NCBI RefSeq assembly: GCF_024346715.1
Contig: NZ_AP024852.1
Location: forward strand, 1,736,001-1,800,000
Length of the DNA: 64,000 nucleotides
Direction: 5' to 3'
From: Photobacterium swingsii
Lineage (GTDB): Bacteria; Pseudomonadota; Gammaproteobacteria; Enterobacterales; Vibrionaceae
Shown here piece by piece: positions 59,753 through 64,000 of the stretch (position 1 is the stretch's first letter; each line of letters starts with the position of its first letter). Under the pieces are notes generated by a model. The model searched no databases and was not told the origin of the DNA. It worked only from the letters and a program-made list of their open reading frames with translations. The position numbers and the translations under genes are program-made.

Positions 59753-60037
59753 ATGAGTTTGGCAGTCCAAGAAATCATGAGAATTTATTCCTCTCATTCT
59801 ACCTATCGTGAGCAAGTACTAAAATCTTTAGGGCAAGCAGGCGGTGAAGATGCCGTTAAAGAAATTATGAGAATCTACTCATCCCACTCTACATATCGTG
59901 AGCAGGTTTTACATGCATTAGGAGAAGCCGGCGGCGAAGAGGCGGTCAAAGAAATCATGAGAATTTACTCATCTCATTCCACTTATCGAGAGCAGGTTTT
60001 AAAAGCTCTGGGGCGTGCAGGTCGAAAATTAGCCTAA
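59753..60037 (+). CDS. three-repeat helical solenoid-like protein, 94 aa
   Basis: Built almost wholly of three 30-residue repeats starting at residues 7, 37 and 67. Consensus: EIMRIYSSHSTYREQVL, then KALGxAGGEEAVK; the third lacks the last residues. The protein copies are almost identical, while the DNA copies differ at many third codon positions. Each repeat likely forms a helix pair as in HEAT/Armadillo-type repeats (similar repeats are found in HEAT-like cassette proteins). AAGGA precedes the ATG. Stop TAA starts the next attC. Function unknown; solenoids usually bind partner proteins. Confidence 0.82.
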   Translation: MSLAVQEIMRIYSSHSTYREQVLKSLGQAGGEDAVKEIMRIYSSHSTYREQVLHALGEAGGEEAVKEIMRIYSSHSTYREQVLKALGRAGRKLA

Positions 60038-60157
60038 CAAACGCTTTAAGAGTGATTCGCAACGCTTGGCAGTTTTGATTTCAATTGGATTTAGTGTTTA
60101 CGGTGTAATGATTGAGTGTTGTGGTACCGTTGCACACACCTTAACAGAGCGTTAATT
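60034..60157 (+). repeat. attC site, type C (VCR-like)
   Basis: CTAACAAACGCTTTAAGAGTG at the left and ACACACCTTAACAGAGCGTTA at the right. Confidence 0.9.
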
Positions 60158-60180
60158 GTCAGAAGTAAAAGGACCTATAG

Positions 60181-60636
60181 ATGGAATTGAAGTATCGTTC
60201 AGCTGATATTGAAGATTTGGAAAGTCTTGTTACTTTGCTTTCAAATGACCCACTTGGTAGTAAAAGGGAAGATGCGTCTGTTCCGTTGAATAGTGCGTAT
60301 ATTGAAGCGTTCGAAGCAATTGTACGAGACCCAAATAACGAATTACTTGTTGTTGAGCAGGAAAACTCTCTAGTCGGGATGCTTCAAATTACCTTTATTC
60401 CTTACCTGACGCATATTGGTAGTTGGCGTTGTCTTATCGAAGGTGTTCGAATCCATAGTGACTACCGTGGACATGGTTTCGGTGAGCAAATGTTCGCACA
60501 TGCTATCGAACTGGCAAAAAACAAAGGCTGTACAATCGTTCAGTTAACAAGTGACAAGCAGCGCCCTGATGCAATCAGGTTTTATGAGAAACTTGGATTC
60601 AAAGCAACACATGAAGGGTTTAAGCTCGCGTTGTAG
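60181..60636 (+). CDS. GNAT family N-acetyltransferase, 151 aa
   Basis: GNAT core: CLIEGVRIHSDYRGHGFGEQMFAHAIELAKNKGC (about 80-115) and LTSDKQRPDAIRFYEKLGFKATHEG (about 120-145). The PLGSKREDASVPL N-terminal stretch is typical of aminoglycoside- and small-molecule-modifying GNATs annotated YhbS/AAC(3)-like. AAAAGGA precedes the ATG. Cassette gene between two type C sites. Confidence 0.91.
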   Translation: MELKYRSADIEDLESLVTLLSNDPLGSKREDASVPLNSAYIEAFEAIVRDPNNELLVVEQENSLVGMLQITFIPYLTHIGSWRCLIEGVRIHSDYRGHGFGEQMFAHAIELAKNKGCTIVQLTSDKQRPDAIRFYEKLGFKATHEGFKLAL

Positions 60637-60644
60637 GCTGTCTG

Positions 60645-60890
60645 CTACAAAGCATTTAAGAGTAATTCCCACCGCTTGGTATTTTTCATTCCATCAATGG
60701 GTTATGTGTTTCCTCTAGATTTGGATGTCACTCGCACAATGACCCAAGATTGTATTTCCTAGATTAATAAGCAGATACTGGACTTTGGCACTTTCGGCTT
60801 GAATTAACTTTAGTGTTTACGGCACTATGGGGGGCTAGGTGATCGTGTTATTCACGACTTAACAGGGCTACATGAAACAAGGAGAGTTCA
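60645..60890 (+). repeat. degenerate, expanded attC-like region
   Basis: CTACAAAGCATTTAAGAGTAATTCCCACCGC at the left resembles a type C start, and CACGACTTAACAGGGCTACA at the right a type C end. The interval is twice the normal length and both cores are mutated. It could be an attC with a foreign insert or two fused sites. Confidence 0.45.
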
Positions 60891-60894
60891 GCAA

Positions 60895-61425
60895 TTGAAT
60901 ATACAGACAGATAGATTAGAAATGGTTCAAATTACGGCTGATGACTGGGGTTTATTTCAGTCTTTAAATCAAGACCCAGCAGTAATTAGCCTATGTTTTG
61001 ATGAACCATCGCCTGAGGCTATTAAAGAAAGCTTTGAGTCGAGGCTTCCAGCTTGGAATAAAAGCTCTGATCATTGGTTGTGTTTGACGATGACTCTAGC
61101 TGAGACGGGTGAAAAAATTGGCGTTACTGGTTTCCGTATGGCCGAAGGCAAAGCTGAAGTTGGTTACTTAATCCTGCCTAAATATCATGGTCAAGGCTTT
61201 GGTACAGAGTCTTTAAAAGCTTTGCTTAAGTGGGCGTCGGAGGAACAAGGTATTCAATCATTCGGCGCAATAGTGACTGAAGGAAATGTTAGTTCTGAGA
61301 AGGTGCTAACTAAAAGTGGCTTTTCTTTGAAAGAAGTCGTGCCGGACGCTTATGAAATAGGCGGTAAGTTGTACGCCGACCACATCTACAGCTACGAAAG
61401 TATTGCTTTAAAACAAACTGTTTAG
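60895..61425 (+). CDS. GNAT acetyltransferase, RimJ/RimL-like, 176 aa
   Basis: Starts NIQTDRLEMVQITADDW; AEVGYLILPKYHGQGFGTESLKALLKW is the acetyl-CoA region (about 88-115); VTEGNVSSEKVLTKSGFSLKEV follows (about 125-148). TTG start with AAGGAGAG upstream. Cassette cargo; substrate unknown. Confidence 0.9.
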   Translation: MNIQTDRLEMVQITADDWGLFQSLNQDPAVISLCFDEPSPEAIKESFESRLPAWNKSSDHWLCLTMTLAETGEKIGVTGFRMAEGKAEVGYLILPKYHGQGFGTESLKALLKWASEEQGIQSFGAIVTEGNVSSEKVLTKSGFSLKEVVPDAYEIGGKLYADHIYSYESIALKQTV

Positions 61426-61515
61426 AATGATTCACAGCGCATGGCATTACACCGTAATTGAACTTGGTTAACTGAACTAAAGTGGTAAGCATGCTAGTCT
61501 CAGCCCATATTATAT
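61409..61515 (+). repeat. degenerate attC, type C
   Basis: AACAAACTGTTTAGAATGATTCACAGCGCATGGCATT follows the type C left half; the right half and core are not recognisable. Part of it codes the C-terminus of the preceding GNAT. Confidence 0.5.
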
Positions 61516-61532
61516 TTTAAGTAGTAATTACG

Positions 61533-62084
61533 ATGTCAGAACATTTTGAAGGCAAATTTGAAGTTGAGTTAAAATACCGATTAACGTCTAAATCTCAGTT
61601 CTTAGAGACGTTAAATTCAATGAAATATGAAGTAATGCTTCAAGATAACCTAGAATCTGATTGCTACTTTGATACGCCAGAGCAACATCTCCTCGTTAAT
61701 AATAAAAGTCTTTGTGTTCGTGAAATGGATCCATCTGGAATTAAGCTTTGGATCGTAAAAGGCCTAGAAGCAGACCGTTGCGAAGCGACTACTATTAGTG
61801 ATGCTAATAAAGCAAAGAGTATGCTAAATACGATGGGGTATAACCTTGTGCTATCAATGAAGAAGATGCGTAGTATTTATTTCGTAGGTAAATTTCATAT
61901 AACAGTTGATCACCTTGATGGAGTAGGTGACTTTGCTGAATTTGCAATTATGACAAATGATGAAAGTTTACTTGAAAGCTATAAGTCAGAATTAATTGAT
62001 TTAGCGAGTCAGTTCGGTTTGACATCTAGCGACTTAGAACACAAGTCATATCGGGTTCTTTATTCAGAAAGTCTTACGGTATAA
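61533..62084 (+). CDS. CYTH-domain protein (class IV adenylate cyclase / triphosphatase-like), 183 aa
   Basis: The CYTH signature FEVELKYRL (ExExK, E10-E12-K14) starts the protein. Downstream charged strands typical of the triphosphate tunnel are visible: DCYFDTPEQHLL, SLCVREMD, KLWIVKG, HITVDHLDGVGDFAEF and LEHKSYRVL. Relatives are CyaB-type adenylate cyclases or thiamine/inorganic triphosphatases. A nucleotide-signalling enzyme would be unusual cassette cargo. Weak ribosome binding site. Closed by a type B attC at its stop. Confidence 0.87.
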   Translation: MSEHFEGKFEVELKYRLTSKSQFLETLNSMKYEVMLQDNLESDCYFDTPEQHLLVNNKSLCVREMDPSGIKLWIVKGLEADRCEATTISDANKAKSMLNTMGYNLVLSMKKMRSIYFVGKFHITVDHLDGVGDFAEFAIMTNDESLLESYKSELIDLASQFGLTSSDLEHKSYRVLYSESLTV

Positions 62085-62204
62085 CAAAGCCATCAATACA
62101 GCGACTAATGTTCGGTATTCTAGGTCTGAACTGCAGCGGAGTTTTCGGGGGCTTCATCAACATTATTGGAATACGTTGTGGCACAGCTTATCTCAGGCGC
62201 TATG
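62082..62204 (+). repeat. attC site, type B, with mutated right core
   Basis: TAACAAAGCCATCAATACAGCGAC at the left and TTATCTCAGGCGCTATGTG at the right: the core reads GCTATGT instead of GTTATGT, so recombination at this site may be impaired. Confidence 0.82.
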
Positions 62205-62289
62205 TGATTTGTAGACAATTCAAGCATCTAAAGCTAAAATGCTGGCCCGCGGCTGCACATGAATTTCAGTCAATTTTAGAGATAATACG

Positions 62290-62721
62290 ATGATTGTAGA
62301 AAATGTGCTTCCTGAAAATTATGCAGAAATGCTTGATGTTTGGGAAAATTCAGTCCGAGCAACTCATGACTTCATAACAGAAGAAGATATTGAGTTTTTT
62401 AAACCAATTATCATTGAGCAGGCTTTTCCTGCTGTCGAGTTAAGATGTGTAAAAAATGAAAGTGGTTCAATTTTAGGTTTCGTAGGTATTCATGATTCCA
62501 AGGTTGAAATGCTGTTTATTTTAAATGAGGCGAGAGGACAAGGGGTTGGTAAAGTTCTACTGCAATACGCAATAGAGCAGTTAGGTGCAACCCAAGTCGA
62601 TGTAAACGAACAAAATCCACAAGCAGTAGGCTTCTACGAGCATATGGGTTTTAACGTCGTTTCTCGTTCACCGCTTGATGATATGGGAAAACCTTTTCCA
62701 ATTCTGCATATGACACGTTAA
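62290..62721 (+). CDS. GNAT acetyltransferase, YjaB-like, 143 aa
   Basis: VWENSVRATHDFITEEDIEFF at the start and LGFVGIHDSKVEMLFILNEARGQGVGKVLLQYAI (about 60-95), then VDVNEQNPQAVGFYEHMGFNVVSRS match the YjaB/YiaC group of GNATs. Close to full length for that group. Likely an N-terminal or lysine acetyltransferase. A hairpin terminator follows. Confidence 0.91.
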   Translation: MIVENVLPENYAEMLDVWENSVRATHDFITEEDIEFFKPIIIEQAFPAVELRCVKNESGSILGFVGIHDSKVEMLFILNEARGQGVGKVLLQYAIEQLGATQVDVNEQNPQAVGFYEHMGFNVVSRSPLDDMGKPFPILHMTR

Positions 62722-62752
62722 AGCTCGGTTTGTCGTAACCAGTTTGCTAGAA

Positions 62753-62785
62753 GAAACGCCCGAAGCTAATAACTTTGGGCGTTTC
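62753..62785 (+). terminator. hairpin after the YjaB-like GNAT
   Basis: GAAACGCCCGAAG / CTTTGGGCGTTTC with a seven-base loop. A terminator inside a cassette array is uncommon; no U-tract follows. Confidence 0.6.
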
Positions 62786-62956
62786 CGTATATGGCGAGGA
62801 AAACCGCAAAATAACAACGATCGCGTCACAAATAGATTTAAGTTGTTTTGCATGTGTCAGAAGCCGTTGGTCAGTCTTCTTAAATACCGGATTACATCGC
62901 ATAGCTGGTATCATAGTTACGTTAGCTGTTCTCGACAAAATTAAGCAAGGATGCAT

Positions 62957-63376
62957 ATGGAATATCAACTAGATATTGAGCCGTCAGATAATAATATCAA
63001 TGAAATACGTGATGGGTTAATCAAGCATAATACGCCATTTTTGGGCGGTATACCTAAGTCACAAGTAGGTTACTATGCTATCGAAGGCGAGAAGAAAGTA
63101 GGCGGTATTATTGCTGATATTTGGGGTAATTGGCTGCTTATTAAATTTCTATGGGTTGATGACTCAGTGAGGGGGAAGCAAGTAGGTAGTGAGTTGATCA
63201 AGTTGTTAGAAGCTCACGCAGTGTCTGAGGGATGCAAATCAGCGCTTGTTGATACTCTTAGCTTCCAAGCGAAGCCCTTCTATGAGAAGCAAGGTTACAA
63301 GTGCCAAATGGTTTTGGATAACTATCCGATGGATTCGAAACTTTCGTTTTTGACCAAAGCACTTGTTAAAGAGTAA
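62957..63376 (+). CDS. GNAT family N-acetyltransferase, 139 aa
   Basis: GNAT core: LLIKFLWVDDSVRGKQVGSELIKLLEAHAVSEGC (about 62-95) and VDTLSFQAKPFYEKQGYKCQMVL (about 100-122); similar to YwnH/YjdJ small acetyltransferases. The ATG at 62957 has AAGGA at 62946; an in-frame ATG at 62951 abuts that site. Cassette cargo followed by a type C attC. Confidence 0.9.
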   Translation: MEYQLDIEPSDNNINEIRDGLIKHNTPFLGGIPKSQVGYYAIEGEKKVGGIIADIWGNWLLIKFLWVDDSVRGKQVGSELIKLLEAHAVSEGCKSALVDTLSFQAKPFYEKQGYKCQMVLDNYPMDSKLSFLTKALVKE

Positions 63377-63381
63377 ACAGC

Positions 63382-63503
63382 GAACAACGTGTTCAAGTGT
63401 GCTCGTAACGCACGGCATTTTTACTATACGTTGCATTAAGCGAGTAAGGTGGTTTACAGGCAAGCCCGTATTGCGTTGCTCACACCTAAATGCGACGTTA
63501 TGC
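63382..63503 (+). repeat. attC site, type C
   Basis: GAACAACGTGTTCAAGTGTG at the left and GCTCACACCTAAATGCGACGTTATGC at the right; the ends are complementary in VCR fashion. Confidence 0.82.
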
Positions 63504-63516
63504 GAAGGAGAGCAAT

Positions 63517-64000
63517 ATGCATCTAGGTGTTCAGCTTTATGCTTTTGAAAAAGAACATATTTTAAATAAACCTGACTATATTTTCAGACATTTAGCTGAA
63601 ATGGGTTATCAAGCTATTGAAATGCCTTTCATGATGGATGTTCACCCATATACCAAGGAATATGGTTTACAGTATTCAGCGTTACATACTGGCCCTGATG
63701 CCCTAAAAGATTTACCAAGACTAATAAGTCACTTGCAGTTAAATGACTGTCAGAATTTATGTATTTCTGGCCCTTTAGCGTGGCATGACCGAAGTTTAGG
63801 TAACTTTCAAAAGACATGCGTATTTCTAAACGAGCAAGCAGCGTTATTGAAGCCTGAAGGTATCAAAATACATTATCACAATCATGATTTTGAATTTAAA
63901 TGTGCGGAAAACAAAGTTAGCCCTTTTGATATTCTATTGGAGCAACTCGATCCATCATTGATTCAATTATGTGTCGATACTGGCTGGCTCCACATGATTG
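63517..64000 (+). CDS. sugar phosphate isomerase/epimerase-like TIM-barrel protein (3' end outside window)
   Basis: Open to the window edge; 161 codons visible. AAGGAG lies seven bases before the ATG. Features: LGVQLYAFEKEHI, EMGYQAIEMPFMM, SALHTGPDALKDL, KIHYHNHDFEF and CVDTGWLHMI fit the AP_endonuc_2 / xylose isomerase-like TIM barrel, with HNHDFEF and DTGW as likely metal-site strands. Probably a sugar or inosose epimerase; the substrate is unknown. Cassette-borne, immediately after a type C attC. Confidence 0.85.
   Translation, partial: MHLGVQLYAFEKEHILNKPDYIFRHLAEMGYQAIEMPFMMDVHPYTKEYGLQYSALHTGPDALKDLPRLISHLQLNDCQNLCISGPLAWHDRSLGNFQKTCVFLNEQAALLKPEGIKIHYHNHDFEFKCAENKVSPFDILLEQLDPSLIQLCVDTGWLHMI

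Noticed and set aside
59771-60030. Possible CRISPR-like array from three 90-bp repeats
   Set aside because: The repeats are contiguous, in frame and conserved at the protein level with synonymous changes; no spacers.
1-64000. tRNA, rRNA or integron integrase genes
   Set aside because: Looked for but none recognised in the window.

Overview
The window looks like AT-rich chromosomal DNA of a marine gammaproteobacterium of the Vibrionaceae, most likely Photobacterium or a close Vibrio relative. This is inferred from many VCR-like attC sites (sedentary chromosomal integron), a cytolysin of the Vibrio cholerae HlyA / phobalysin family without the C-terminal beta-prism, an mdtL-yidZ pair, and family members such as YbjQ, YqhA, YgjV and YfcC. 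No rRNA, tRNA, CRISPR array, integron integrase or replication origin was seen.

Region 1 (1-15.5 kb) is a gene-cassette array. All cassettes read on the + strand and are separated by attC sites of at least three sequence types. Cargo includes two HEPN-motif proteins (one AbiU2-like), a YiiX-like permuted papain-fold peptidase, a membrane-anchored ClpP-fold protein, GNAT acetyltransferases, an HNH endonuclease, a SEFIR-domain protein and several unknown or membrane proteins. An ORF-less cassette of about 600 bp occurs twice. The array has been struck by an IS1111-type IS110-family element next to an attC end and by an IS10-like IS4-family element inside an attC. It also holds relics of a second IS110-family element and of the IS10-like element; the latter marks the array edge.

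Region 2 (15.5-39 kb) is ordinary chromosome: a small outer-membrane barrel, RDD, DM13 and YbjQ proteins, a pore-forming cytolysin convergent with a gingipain-type C25 protease carrying PKD-like domains, a DMT exporter, a Crp/Fnr regulator, a YfcC permease, McrBC, a metallo-beta-lactamase-fold/MFS operon opposite a LysR regulator, and YqhA.

Region 3 (39.1-44.9 kb) is the most interesting unit. A WYL regulator precedes five tightly spaced genes: a Gly/Ala-rich alpha-helical membrane protein with pore-former-like architecture, an HNH-like protein with a membrane C-terminus, a YkgJ-like Cys-cluster protein, a tail-anchored coiled coil and a DUF726 alpha/beta hydrolase. I do not recognise this combination and treat it as a candidate defence or envelope-stress system.

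Region 4 (44.9-56.5 kb) holds MerR plus a carboxymuconolactone-decarboxylase-like gene with a 19-bp-spacer promoter, an accessory signal peptidase with a lipoprotein, yidZ/mdtL, GNATs, PEBP and DoxX, YgjV and small proteins. Two segments here are flanked by duplicated 3' ends of a resident gene.

Region 5 (56.5 kb to the end) is a second cassette array in the same orientation. It is rich in GNATs and also carries a protein made of three near-identical 30-residue repeats, a CYTH-domain protein and a sugar-phosphate isomerase-like gene cut by the window edge.
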